Shown here: in pieces, positions 21,233 through 32,790 of the stretch | Layout of the letters: every line of letters starts with the position of its first letter | How positions within the stretch are numbered: the stretch's first letter is position 1 | Assembly (NCBI GenBank): GCA_021234155.1 | Contig: JAJEKV010000082.1 | Coordinates: forward strand, 2,537,377 to 2,601,376 | Direction of reading: 5' to 3' | Length of the DNA: 64,000 nt | Origin: Isoetes taiwanensis | Lineage: Eukaryota > Streptophyta > Lycopodiopsida > Isoetales > Isoetaceae | Translations under genes and position numbers: made by a program | Notes under the pieces: generated by a model | Seen by the model: the letters and a program-made list of their open reading frames with translations, nothing else | Database searches by the model: none | Told to the model about the DNA's origin: nothing

Positions 21233-21681
21233 CGGCAAAGATGGCAAACTAAGAGAGGCAGGGAAGGCATCGCCATTGTCGTCAGAAAACCCATTAACTT
21301 CTGTAAACAAGAAACGAGATGCAACATGATCATTTGCCACATGTATCCAGTCTAACTACTTCCTAATCCATTCATGACTAAACTCTGTGCTAGATTTTTA
21401 TGTGGCAGGGACGAAAAAACTTCAAAACATTACCTCCGAAACACCAAATCCTAAAACGTTTTTCTGGCATGTGCGCTTCGGATTCAAACCCCTAAAACGT
21501 ACTCTTACGCCTTAGCAGCTCTAAGAAATCCATCCCCGGACCGTGGAAAATGCATACATCTGGGCGCCAAAACGTATGAGCGCCCGCATGTATACGTACT
21601 ATTTTTTTTTGAAAAAACCCCTCTCCCGTCCACGCACATGTATTCTACGGAATACATACGTGAACCCCCCGGGCATGTCTC

Positions 21682-21930
21682 ACTTTCATGTGCACTTTTT
21701 GAACACTTAGTAATGCAGATACCTTGACAAATTTGGCAGCATGTTCCCTATATACTCCCATGTCTCCATAAGGAAGATAGAATCCATATTTGCAACAATG
21801 AAGTTGAGAATATCTCTTTTTATGCCAGGGGAAGCCCTGACAATTCCAAGAGACTTTACGGAAGCACAATTCTTATTTGTAGGCAACAAATGTAGACATG
21901 GGTGGAGTTTCATTAAAGGGCACTAGAATT
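21682..21930 (-). pseudogene. LINE endonuclease N-terminal piece
   Basis: Minus-strand reading gives SLGIVRASPGIKRDILNFIV and IFLMETWE, the start of a LINE endonuclease (WNCRG-like start, then the METWE block with a catalytic glutamate). It aligns with 38340-38530 of the LINE at 35-40 kb and continues from 18627 across the TIR transposon. The ORF1 region that should lie further right is not recognisable. Confidence 0.7.
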
Positions 21931-22515
21931 AATGCATTGATAGCTTCTCCAATGTAAGTTCTGTGCCAAAACACCTAAGACATTGGAGCACTGCGTTTTA
22001 TAAATATGAAGATGTGGGGTTGCTTTACAAATAGGTTCAATGTTTACTTCTATCGAACATAACACTATTCACCTCAAACACTTGCTTTTTTCATCTAGAA
22101 AGAGCATGAATACTATAACCGACTTACAAAAGGAGAAGGAACTAATTTATCTTGTATACATCTCTGCTACTAGTATCTCTAGAAAAATTGGGGTTTGATT
22201 TGACTAATACTTCAATTTGATCCAAGATGCCACTAGGAATTAATCTTGGCACTGCTTGTTAAGATGCAAAAATTGCAAAAAGCATAAACATTACTGTTTG
22301 TAATCAACAAAAAATTCAAACAAAAATAATTGTGGCCTTCAATGTGCATATCACAATGCACATAAGAGTGAAATGAATGTCCATAATAATTGCATAACAC
22401 CAAACAAGAAATATAGAATATCTCGTTTTCCAGATAAGAATATGGGCCCTCCATAGTTGGCCGTCCAGTCTACAAGAAGTCGTAGAATAAGCATTCTAAT
22501 GAGCGCCCAAGTACC

Positions 22516-22705
22516 AAACTATAAGTAGGGAGGTGGAAATTTTTATAATGGGTTTGAAAGGGATGCTCAAGTTCATGGGAGCTTCCAATAACATAGTTTA
22601 GCATTAACACAAACTATAAGTAGGGAATTGAAATTTTTTATAATGGGTTTGAAAGGGATGTTGAAGTTCATGGGAGCTTCCAATAACATAGTTTAGCATT
22701 AACAC
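22516..22705. repeat. 95-bp head-to-tail duplication
   Basis: 22516-22610 is followed directly by a near copy at 22611-22705. Both start AAACTATAAGTAGGGA and end GTTTAGCATTAACAC, and differ at only a few positions. Confidence 0.85.
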
Positions 22706-24062
22706 GCTATACATCATTTGCCATATTCATAAGGTATGATGGTTGGTAAAATCCATGTTGATGTTATCCCATTCAATTTGCCATTCAATACATGTCACCA
22801 TGTAAACAAAACCATGTGAGGTTAAATGGTGGGAAAGCCCCAAAATTGATGTCTCTTAAATTCAAGGAATAAATGTCATTGAAAGATTGTCATTGCAAGC
22901 ACCAACAAGATCATTTTCCATAAAGTGTTTGGACATTACGTATATGATTGCTTGACTTTCCATGCCATGGAAATTATGATGACAAAGCCAATGGACCTTT
23001 TTGCTCTTTCTTACTTAAGTAAACAAAAAAGATGAACATGTATGAGGCACATGCATTAATGTGATGATAATGGTTCCTCAGGTGGAGACTGCTTGCCGCA
23101 AGAATGCACAGTTTTTTAAAATCCGTAGATGAAATATATAACAGTATGATAATGCCCAATTGCAAGTTGTACTATGTTGTGGATTCTTAGGAGATATATA
23201 CAAAGAATAAAAGCATAGATTGACATAATATATTAACTCAATAACATGGCATTGTCTAATGTGCCATTCTCATACTAGTACGCAAGTGCATTGGATATGA
23301 ATCACCTAATATTACAACTCTCTTTTATACAATTCTTGGTGGAGGATGAAGTATTTGCATGACCTTGTCAGTGTCAATACCCACCCAAAAAAGTGTACAA
23401 CAACCAAACAAAAACATCTCAACCACCCAGCCATTGACCCCTTCCACATCTCCACAGTTGTACTCCATTCAAGCCAAAAGATACTACCTTAGCAGAAAAT
23501 GTAAACAAACATTCATGTTGAAGGAATGTGAGCCAAAATGACACGTTACGTGAAGATCGACAACGAATACGTCGAATTGATCCAAATAACATGGACCACA
23601 ACATGTTACTAGCCTTGCAATCTAGCCATTCACAACTGGTCCCATTTATGTGCTTGTCATATGGATAATGAAAACATGACAGGAGGATGGGGCTCTGCAT
23701 CATTAACTTGAAATGTCAAGAGTTGCGTTCCATATGGTAATGCTGGAAAGATGTCACTCAAAATCAAACCCTACAAACATAATGTCAGAATTGTGTAGGC
23801 TAGTCTTATAACCAAAATTAGGACCTACAATATCTCCAAATGTGTTGTATGGAATGAGGTTGACATTCCCCAATTTGGCCACGAGAGCCAACTAATGATA
23901 GAGTATTTTAATATTGCAATTGGTCCTAACTTCTCAAATAACTCTCTAGTAACAAGATAATGGCAGTCTTGATAGATGAAATTGCCATGGTTGCCTCTTT
24001 AATCACAGGTCAATATCATATACATGGTATGGGCAATAAGATAGAATGAAATTGCCATGGTT

Positions 24063-24230
24063 GTATCCGATGAGTTTTGATGGGTGATAGTGGGAGTTAA
24101 TGTTGCAGGGTGGTCGAGATTAACCATCCTTGGGTAAGTAAGACTATGGATACATCCGATAAGTTATGATGGTGCTAGTTGGAGTTGATGTTGCATGGTA
24201 GTCGAGATTATCCATGCTTGCGTAAGTAAG
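24063..24230. repeat. about 80-bp tandem duplication
   Basis: 24063-24142 and 24151-24230 share ATCCGAT-AGTT-TGATGG, GGAGTT-ATGTTGCA and GTCGAGATTA, and both end in GTAAGTAAG. They are more diverged than the pair at 22516. Confidence 0.7.
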
Positions 24231-24924
24231 CATAAAGCTGAGCATGAGGTGGGGGTCTTTAATTGTGAGATTTCCTTCCCAATTTTTTTTTTTGTGTCAA
24301 AGTTACAATTTAGTAATACACGTCGGGGAATTATTTGTAGGAAAACTGTAAATCCAGTAATTTAGAAGAGACCCTCTTAGTATGATTGTAAAACACAGAA
24401 AGAATGGCATTTTCTCGGACTATTACATTCGAGGCCTGGTTGTATGTGATGTTTGGGTATTTACCCTTGAGCTGGATGTTGCAATGTTTAGAGTCAATAA
24501 TGGTGGTCAAGTAGAGTGCATTGTAAGCCATGTAACAAACGTGATATTAGGTTCACGGCAAACAAAGAAGCCGAGTTCGATGCGGTTACTCAGTTGTCAG
24601 CGAAGGCAAAGGAGAGTGAAGACAAATATATATAATAGTGGTACAACTGCCTGTTGGCCGGCTTGGGCGGTCAGTGGTGGGTTCAGTGCCGACTGACCCA
24701 ACACCATGTCTTTGCGACACCAGTGATACAAAGAGGTTCATCCTCCACACTTTGACATGGGAATGGAGATAAGGAGCTGTTTTATTCGTAGAAGAGTTGA
24801 TACTTGATGGGTTGGTGGTTTCATATTTATAGATTTCAACCGAATGAACAATACTAGTACCTACTATGAATCATATAGTTTGAAGTGTATGCAAACTAGC
24901 CCAAGAGATTTTCTTTTTCTTTTC

Positions 24925-25066
24925 CTCTCTTTTCCCTCGAAAACCCTTCGGGGCGGGGGTTTTTTAATCCTGTCAGTAATACGCTTGCTGCTCTCTTTTT
25001 GTTTGGGTCCCATAGTCCAATTGATCTCCGTGGACGCTAAAAAACCTATTCTATTCTATTCTATTC
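24925..25066 (+). mobile_element. LINE 3' end with (CTATT)n tail
   Basis: Reads TTTTCCCTCGAAAACCC, a TTCG turn, GGGGCGGGGGTTTT, TCCTGTCAGTAATAC, GGGTCCCATAG, then a weakened hairpin (25014-25027), TCCGTGGACGCTAAA and (CTATT)n at 25047-25066. AAAACCC and GGGTTTT can pair as an upstream stem. It is the same family as 7525-7647 and is related to the LINE end at 35006-35165. Confidence 0.78.
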
Positions 25067-25891
25067 TTAGAATTGCCAGCCCGAGCACAGTGCAGAATTT
25101 TTTTGTTGGTGCATAAAAAAATTTCGGATCTACGGTTGAGAGCAGCTTCAAAATTTTGCTGGGATCCACGGTTGAGAAAAATAGTTGGGAATGTTTTTCT
25201 TTGCCCTTTTAGCAAATAATAAAAGGACAGGGAGTTATCTTCCTTATACCAAGGGGTTTATTTAGGTGGCAGATTCTCATTGGGTGGAAGCGCACAGTAC
25301 TTTACGTCACCATCCCTTTAGGCGGTTCAGAAATACTACTTTCCACACCGGCCAAAGGGATCTTCATTTTATCCCGCTCCGGTCCTCCGTGTTCTTCTCT
25401 GAGAGTTTTATGGGGTGCTTGCGGTCTATGGCGGATCAGCCGGTTGGATCAAAGATAGAAAAGCCCTCCTGAAAACCGATCAAGACGCCGGACCTCTGAC
25501 TATGTCGCTTTCCAAATCCGTTTCCTTGCCGCTTTCCTGCCGCAGATCAGCTTTTGCACGCCAATATGTGGAGCAGCTATGGCGGCCTTGAAATTGGGAT
25601 CCACCAGGCTTTTCTTCTTTGATTTTTTAGCTTTCCAAGAGTTACCCATCTGTTGAAACAGCAAAACTCGTGTGAATTCAGCATTTATTGCTGTAATCCG
25701 GCTGTAAAATGCTCATCGATAGTGTAAGATTGTGCCTGTTTAGGCTAAATCGTAGTTTGTATTCACGATTTGAGCCCTATTCTTGTTTGGGCTACATTAT
25801 TTCTTAGGTAGAGAGCGAAATCCTCGTTGGTTGGGGCTGTTTATGCGGGATTGAGGCCTTTTAGGGCGATTTTGGGAGCAAATTGGTAGGA
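25067..25891. other. upstream region and presumed 5' UTR of the DUF868 gene
   Basis: No coding frame is supported. The stretch should hold the promoter and leader of the gene that starts at 25892. I cannot fix a TATA box or transcription start. A 5' UTR intron is possible but I see no decisive splice pair. Confidence 0.5.
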
Positions 25892-26833
25892 ATGGCTCCA
25901 ACATTCAAGATGCCAGAAGCATTTCCGTCTTGTTTCGGAGAATATGGAGTTCAGGTTGCAGATATGTCCTCAGCAGGGGCGAAGATGACACAGAATCTGG
26001 TAACCTGCATATACCAGACCAAACTATCAGGCCATTGCCGACTAATCACAGTGACCTGGTGCAAAAATCTCATGGGGCAGGGGCTAAGCGTAAACGTGGA
26101 AGATCCAGCATGCCATTCAACCTGCAAAGTAGACATGAAACTATGGCTGTTCTGGAAAAAACAGGGCTACAAAACCATGGAAGTAGGAGGGCATAAGGTA
26201 GAGGTTTTTTGGGATCTAACATCTGCAAAGTATTTGTATGGACCAGAGCCTCAGGATGGCTTCTATTTAGCAGTAGTTTCTGAAGGAGAAGTGGTGCTTC
26301 TGTTGGGAGATATGGTGAAGGAAGCTTACAAGAAGACACAGGCAAGGAAATGTTCTATAGAGGCATGTTTGGTGTCAAGAAGAGAGCATGTTTTTGGGAA
26401 GAAATACTACACAACAAAAGCACAGTTTGGAGAATTAGGTAAGTCTCATGATATTATGATAGAATGTCACACAGGAGGTACCAGAGAACCTAGATTATGT
26501 GTTAGAGTTGATAGGCAGCTTGTGGTGCATGTTAAAAGATTGATGTGGAAATTTAGAGGTAATCAGACAATTCTTATAGATGGTACTCCTGTTGAAGTCT
26601 TTTGGGATGTCCATAATTGGCTGTTCAATCCTAGCCTTGGCAATGCTGTCTTCATGTTCCAGACTTGTTTGCCCTCTGAAACTAAACCTTGGCTAAGAGG
26701 TGATTCTTCTGCAAATTGTTCCTCTGTTCTACAGAGGCTCCACAGAAACAGCAGTAGCTCTGGAAAAGACTCCGGCGCCGCCGCCGAACTGCCCGGCTTT
26801 TCGCTTTTGTTATACGCCTGGCGCAGTGAATAG
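25892..26833 (+). CDS. DUF868 family protein, apparently intact
   Basis: A single frame of 313 codons from ATG to TAG, with no intron needed. It carries the hallmarks of the plant DUF868 family: NLVTCIYQTKLSGH (about residues 35-48), TWCKNLMGQGLSV (55-67), LWLFWKKQGYKTMEVGGH (84-101), VEVFWDLTSAKY (103-114), GFYLAVVSEGEVVLLLGD (123-140) and a C-terminal LLLYAWR. LWLFWKK...VEVFWD (84-108) is echoed by KRLMWKF...VEVFWD (215-239), an internal duplication seen in the family. Length fits the family's usual size of about 300. The biochemical role of DUF868 is unknown. The start is the first ATG of the frame; three upstream codons are open but lack ATG. No signal peptide or membrane segment is evident. 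It is the only intact host gene I can support here. Confidence 0.9.
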   Translation: MAPTFKMPEAFPSCFGEYGVQVADMSSAGAKMTQNLVTCIYQTKLSGHCRLITVTWCKNLMGQGLSVNVEDPACHSTCKVDMKLWLFWKKQGYKTMEVGGHKVEVFWDLTSAKYLYGPEPQDGFYLAVVSEGEVVLLLGDMVKEAYKKTQARKCSIEACLVSRREHVFGKKYYTTKAQFGELGKSHDIMIECHTGGTREPRLCVRVDRQLVVHVKRLMWKFRGNQTILIDGTPVEVFWDVHNWLFNPSLGNAVFMFQTCLPSETKPWLRGDSSANCSSVLQRLHRNSSSSGKDSGAAAELPGFSLLLYAWRSE

Positions 26834-28621
26834 ATACAGATTCATGCAGTGAGTAGAAGCAGATTTGTGCATCAACATCCAAAGGTTGTGCAGAAATTTG
26901 AGCCTGATTGGTATCATACTGTTTTGTGCTTGTAGCTGTTTTGTACATATTGGCTTAATGTTTGGTTCTATATTGGAATCAAATGATGCCCTGTTCTGAG
27001 ATTGGTATCATACTTGGGAAGGAAAGGATATGATTCATTTGGATTCCTGCATAAAATCACAGATGATGTAGCAGGAACTCTTAAAAAACAATAATAATCC
27101 ATGTGAAACTCCTTGTTGAACATTCAGGTGGTGATGTTTCTTTAATAGCTCATATTGTTTAGTATAGGGGTGAATTCAAAAGTTTGCCCTGCCATGGTTC
27201 ACATCCAGCAGATTCTAGGAGATGAATTTATAGAATGAGCTTTTTGAAATCTGCAGGATTGAAGAATCCCTGTTCAGATCCATGGATCTGAGCTTCTTCT
27301 ACACATGCAGTATGAAGAATCTCTGTTCAGATCCATGGATCTGTGCTGATATATGGAAAGAAATTTAGAATACCATGCATTTTCTGTTCAGAGCAATATA
27401 TCTGAGCTTAAGCTGCAAATTTGAAGAATACTTTTTGAGGGTTCAATTCTGGTGAATGCACTGCTGCAGATCATAGCTGGCTTTGCTTTGGAAGCTGAAT
27501 TAAGCACAGAAAAACAGAGGCTCTGGCTAAGTTGAGCGGCCTGTCCTTGCTGCCTTGAAATTGTGCTACCCAGTAGGTGCAGTGCAACAGAGTAAAATTT
27601 TCTAACTGCGAGCAGATTGGTACAACTCATGTACGTTATGTTTGTACTTGTGATGTAATTATACAAAGTCCGGATCTCTGTGTAGTGCCTTAATTGGCCC
27701 ACTAAGCTAAAAGCTGTGCTTTTGTTGGATCTGACATAGAAAATGAAGAAGAAACCAAGGATTTGCAGACATTTGATCCTTTCTGTCTGTTGGGTTGCAT
27801 TGCAAGACTGGCACGGATGGTTGTTTGTTTGTTAATTTGCATGAAATTATTCCTTTTCTTTTTCGATATTTGAATAGTAGATCCTCTGCAACTTGAATAT
27901 AAAATGGGCTAAAAAAGAGTTCCATGTCTAAGCATGATGAGGCTATTAGTAAGAGCCTAGTGTGTGGATCGTTCTGAATGATTCTTCCGACACAGGAGAT
28001 AAGTCCAAAAGGGCTCCTTCCTCTGAAAAAGCTGGTAGGATCCTTCTTCCCGTTTTGTTATTTTATTTTCCCACTATAGCTATTGCTCCATAGCCATAGC
28101 CATCTTTCTAGAGCTTTTGTTTTGTTACCTAGGATGATCCTCTGACTCTGTTCCCCCTTTTCATCTTTTCGTGCATTATAAATTCTTTCAGTAATATCGT
28201 GTCACGTAGTTTTTCACGTGTAAGCCCATTCTGGCCTGAAGATTTTTTATTTCGATGAAATAATGCTTCTTGAACCTTGCATTACTATAATATTCGATCT
28301 CAAATTCTATGCATTACTAGTACTACTATAATAGTTCTGACCTCCAATTTCATGCTATGCACAAATGGTTGTAAACCGCCTCTTTGAATTTTTCTACAAA
28401 AATATTTTAGCATACTTTTTAACTCCATCTAACCAATCCATAAATAACTTGCTTCATGTTTGTGGTTCGTCCGACAATGTGTACCATGTTCGGATCTCGC
28501 CTGCAACTCACACACTAACTGAAATGTTTGTTGCATAATTTAATTTAGATATTGTCTTTCTACTTACATACAACTGGAATTTGTTGCATAATTTAATTTG
28601 CATAATGTCTTTCTACAACAT
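26834..28621. other. 3' flank of the DUF868 gene, then anonymous DNA
   Basis: The first few hundred bases are T-rich and likely 3' UTR. AATAAT-like signals occur near 27090 but no poly(A) site can be fixed. Beyond that I see no gene. Confidence 0.5.
27268..27345. repeat. short direct repeat built on a 14-bp palindrome
   Basis: GAAGAATC(C/T)CTGTTC followed by AGATCCATGGATCT occurs twice about 45 bases apart. AGATCCATGGATCT is an exact palindrome. A third, weaker copy lies near 27385. Confidence 0.7.
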
Positions 28622-28850
28622 GATGTAGCTGGATATGTTTCATGATGCATAAAAGCATGGGTAGTGTAGAGCTAGAAACTCATGGTCACTTTTTTTGCTA
28701 TGAATTGGATAGAAAGGGTGTGTCTCTATCCTGGGTTTGATGTAGCTGGATATGTTTATGATGCATAAAAGCATTGATACTATAGAGCTAGAAACTCATG
28801 GTCACTTTTTTTTGCCCATAAATTGGCATAGAAAAGGTGTGTCTCTTTGT
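28622..28850. repeat. 117-bp tandem duplication
   Basis: 28622-28738 and 28739-28850 share GATGTAGCTGGATATGTTT, ATGATGCATAAAAGCAT, TAGAGCTAGAAACTCATGG and GGTGTGTCTCT. Small indels separate the copies. Confidence 0.8.
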
Positions 28851-29035
28851 GGGAGTAGTTGGGCCAATTGTATGGCGTTTTAGCACAAGTTGCCTGACAT
28901 GCCCATGGGAAGATATGGGACCCCTTTTGTAATCAAGTGCCCACTCATGCAATGCCCATGCTCCATAGTTTTTTTTTTCCCTCACTTCCACAAGTTATGA
29001 ATGTGGTAACATGCCGTGCTTCCTCGCCATCCAAA

Positions 29036-29178
29036 TGGCTGGCTATTATTGAAATCATCTATTTGCTAAGCCAAAAAGAATGTCAGAAGGAAGGAGTATG
29101 AACTATATGGCTGGCTATTATTGAAATCATCTATTTGCTAAGCCCAAAAGAATGTCAGAAGGAAGGGGTATGAACTGG
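29036..29178. repeat. 71-bp tandem duplication
   Basis: 29036-29106 and 29107-29178 both read ATGGCTGGCTATTATTGAAA, TTGCTAAGCC and GAATGTCAGAAGGAAGG, with two or three differences. A plus-strand frame of about 80 codons (29152-29400) begins in the second copy; I do not support it as a gene. Confidence 0.82.
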
Positions 29179-29400
29179 ACAATGCTTCTATGTGGTTTCG
29201 GCATTTCCCATGCTGAAAGAATGTTAGGAAAGGTTGCCAAGCTGGCGAATAAAAGATTTGAAGCATGGGTGGGTGCATTTGTGGAAATGACCAATGTCGT
29301 TAGAGAGAATATGTATTCTGTCAAAGTATGGTTTTACCCCCCATGCTCTGTTCTTTTCGATTGTCCGTGCCTTGATAGTGCCATGTTGCTTTGTCTTTAA

Positions 29401-31559
29401 GGTGATGATTCCTACTTGATGCTGTAGGGTAGTTCAAAAGTGATAATGACAATAATGGTATCAAATCTAGACATAGGTTGTTTTGCATTCTAGTAACCAC
29501 CTATGATGCTCACGATGTCGTGGTGAATATACAAGATGCTAATTACCATTTTGCTTTACGTATTTTTAACCAATCAAGAATGCATTGTTGTTGATCATTG
29601 CAATATACGAGCTGTTATTATCATTTTGCTTTACTTATTTTAAACCAATTAAGAATGGGTTGTTGTTGATCATGTCAACATTTTATGCGTCCACCATGTC
29701 TTGTTGATTATGTCAATGACTTCTGTGTTGATGATGACAATGATTTTGTCTACATATTTTCGTTTGATCATGTCAAATGTTTTTTCTATACATTTTCATT
29801 TGATTTATTCACATATAGATAGTAACTTCATGCAAGAGTGCAATATGTCAATCATATTATTTCAACGTCAATATGACTGCCATTATTCATCATTTTTTGT
29901 CATTTTCGTTTTTTGCATTACAAGCCATATATATGTAAATAAGTGCATATACGATTTATACCATTCCTAATCCTACTGCCTCAACATGTCAATCCCAACT
30001 TCCACATCTACGCTCATGACCATACACACAGATGGGGAAGACTTCCCACAACCCCACCTCAGCCACCACTCCATAGAGGTATGGTACCTTTCAAGTACTT
30101 AGCATCCCGTACGTACGATATAGTACATTTAAATTTTGATAGTTTTCAACATAAGTACAGTAAGTATTGTATAGGTATAGTACACATTTTATAGGTATTT
30201 CAAAGGTATGGTAAGTATTTTATAAGTATTTAATAGGTATTACACATTTTATAGTTACATTACCAACACTTTTTAATGTGTAGTTGTTTTTCTTTTTATT
30301 TTTCTTTTTTTTATTGTACTTAAAAAACTCAGAGGTAGTTACAAGGTACAATACATTAAATACTTCTAGAACTGTACATGTACGGTAAGTATGGAACTAC
30401 ATTAACCACCACAAGCAGACATAGCAAACAAGCTTATACTAGGGGATTTGATAGATCCATCCTCATATGTACAACATATCACACATGCAAGTCCGACAAG
30501 TCCTGCCCTGCAAAAGGAGGCAATGGTAAAAGTGCATGCAACACATTTGGCTAGGCAGGCCTATGGATGACACACAACCTAGTGGCAAGCCATTCTCAAA
30601 ACAACTCCAGATCGGGCATCTGAAGAGCTCTGGAGGCAATTTCAGGCAAGAGTTGAAGGCTTAATAGTTAAGGTCACATGTCTTGTTAAGCAACTAGAGA
30701 CTTCCGTGCCTGCATTGCCTAGAGAATTCAATGGCGACAAAGAGCAATACATTTCCAGCATGGAGATGCGCATGAGCAGATTGATGATCGCCTTCGACTG
30801 ACATAGTTTAAAGGCAACAGGATAGGTCAAACATCGCCAACTTTCGGGCTGATCTAGCTACAATGTCAACTAGTATAGACATCATCTTCGAGGACCAGAA
30901 GCAATTTGAGCAAGAGATTAAGGACAGTATGCCACTGCTTCAAATAGAAGTTGTGGATATGATCGCCAGATATTCAAACAATAACTATAGAAAGTCAAAA
31001 TTAGATCACCACTCTGGAAATGGCAAAATTTGTCAAGGACACAGGGACAACCTCCGGACTTCAGAGACTGAAAGAAAGCTTCTCTAATCAGCACCGTGAT
31101 ATACAAGAGTTGCGCAAACCAATTCCTTTACAAGGTAAGGCGATGCTCATGAGTAGCTATGCCACTGTACGCAAGAACTGAAGAGGCATAGGGTGATGCA
31201 ACAAGAGCTAAGCGCTCGGCTCTAGACATTGAAGAATATTGTGGCCTACAGAGCTACTGCCTATGTCAAGTTGCCGAAAACATGTCCGGCAAGATAAGTA
31301 AACGTTGCTCAACAAGGGTAGTTCAGCCAGACAAGACAATATAAACAACCCATCAGCTCAAATCGAGTAGTGACAGGACCTCACGGATGCCCACCGACAA
31401 CTGTTGTACTGGGCACAGAGGATATCAAAGCTGCTCAAGAAGAAGTTCAAAACTGTAGGGATCACAATTTGATGGTTTGAGGCCTTCGCGAGGAGACAAG
31501 TAAGGACCCAGCAAGAGTCCAAGATGAGAATTCATGCCCATAAGTCGCATTTAATAAAA
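29401..31559. other. A+T-rich anonymous DNA, no gene seen
   Basis: Near 30080-30260 GTATTT-, ATAGGTA- and TACATTT-like phrases recur irregularly. No open frame over 90 codons and no domain is seen. Confidence 0.55.
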
Positions 31560-32790
31560 GTGGGTCACATGCCATTCCCACTTTTTTTTTGGAACCCTGT
31601 TATTTTACACGAAAAAGACGAGGGAAAACTTTCTGCCTCTATAACTATCCAAAATTTGACTATTTCTGTGTTAGGTTGGGCCCAAGCATCCTATATCTTT
31701 CGCTCTGTTTTCTCGGATCGCGAGTGGAGAACACCCAGAATACAATTCAAACGAAGAAATTTCAGTGCACATTGAAAACAAAGTTGTAGTTGAAAAAGAA
31801 TTTTTATTAATAAATTAAATAGTTACAATGTATTTTACATCAGACGCAGAGACCATGGCAGTCTTGCTGTCACTACAGTTGCATCATCATGGTAGGTGGT
31901 CCACCTTACAGGAAGAACGTGCGGGGCTTATTCTTGCCGTCTATAAGCTTTGGGGGCAACCTGAAGAATGTGAAATGCCTCACGAGGAGGTCCCTCGTGA
32001 GCCACCCGCTGGACTGTTCAACCTATTTCTCCACCCTCCTCTCGCATCTTTTCATCAATCGCCGGGTCGAATATGCTCGTTCCCCAACCTCCATGGATGT
32101 CATGCAATGCTTGCAAGATCCTTTGAGCTTCCTGGAGTTGCGAAATGTTCTTCCTCTCTTCCTCATCCCGTCATCTTCGTCCTTACTACTTCTAGCAGTC
32201 TTCCTGTCTTGAAAATGGTAATGAAGGAGATCCAGGTATGATGTAATGGTCTCAACCAAGTCCTTCTTCCATACCATAGATATTGGTTTCATTTCATAGA
32301 GCATAGCCCCTTGAGAAAACAGGCCATTCATATACCACTCGGATACAATCTGATCTCCCTCGACCAAGCTTGTAATGAAGTACTTGTAACTCTCGGCCAG
32401 ATAGGAATTCTATGTATTAGACCTGTCGCACCATCAGTGCTGACTTTGTCAAGCGATGGCACATCCTCCATAAACTTGCCGCCCTTCCAGGGTTCCATAT
32501 ACTTCGAGAAATCATGAACTTATAGTGATGCCCGCTTGACCAACACTTATCCAAGTCTGCATTCGACCTTGAAACCAGAACCAAAATTATGTTGGAAAAA
32601 CTTGGTGCCTTTGGCAGGCCAAGTCTACACTCATGTTCCAGCTCGTATATGGAATACAAGACTTTGTTGCTGAAATTAATATCCGCTGCCCACTGTGAGA
32701 CAGCAGTTGTCTGATTGCCCATCATGCAGAAGATAAGAAAACTGAAAGTATCTAGCTCGGTCATTTCTAGACACGTCTTATACTACTGCT
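31560..32790 (-). pseudogene. unrecognised minus-strand gene or element family, fuller copy
   Basis: Two adjacent minus-strand frames (32417-32764, 115 codons; 32023-32367, 114 codons) are protein-like, with phrases such as LCMMGNQTT-like near the start, LEHECRLGLPKAPSFSNI, and DRKTARSSKDEDDGMRKRG followed by CKHCMTSMEVGE. They may be one gene split by a frameshift near 32400. The C-terminal part (CKHCM-SMEVG, TRRL) and the A+T-rich 3' flank recur in decayed form at 8600-9110. I do not recognise the family. An overlapping plus-strand frame (31828-32241) is open as well, but the differences between the two copies fit minus-strand coding better. Confidence 0.4.

Larger units (their letters stand above)
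18636..21673. mobile_element. 3.0-kb TIR DNA transposon, 8-bp duplication, carrying host gene sequence
   Basis: The ends are CCCGGGGGGTTCAC and its exact complement GTGAACCCCCCGGG, flanked by CATGTCTC at 18628-18635 and 21674-21681. An 8-bp duplication fits hAT-like or P-like cut-and-paste elements; the 14-bp G/C-rich ends are not ones I can assign. No transposase frame is visible, so it must be non-autonomous. Inside are an exon-like piece with splice signals (20216-20373, minus) and a duplicated block (20541-20820 and 21005-21232). The LINE sequence on either side joins perfectly when the element is skipped. Confidence 0.82.
21931..24924. other. anonymous DNA with two short tandem duplications, no gene seen
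   Basis: Open frames here are short and unsupported. The two tandem duplications at 22516 and 24063 are listed separately. Confidence 0.55.

Noticed and set aside
28003-28045. Possible small internal exon between CACAG and a GTAGG donor
   Set aside because: Only about 14 codons, with no neighbouring exon or known protein to anchor it.
31828-32241. 137-codon plus-strand frame opposite the unrecognised family
   Set aside because: Comparison with the 8.6-9.1 kb copy favours coding on the minus strand; the plus frame is probably a shadow.
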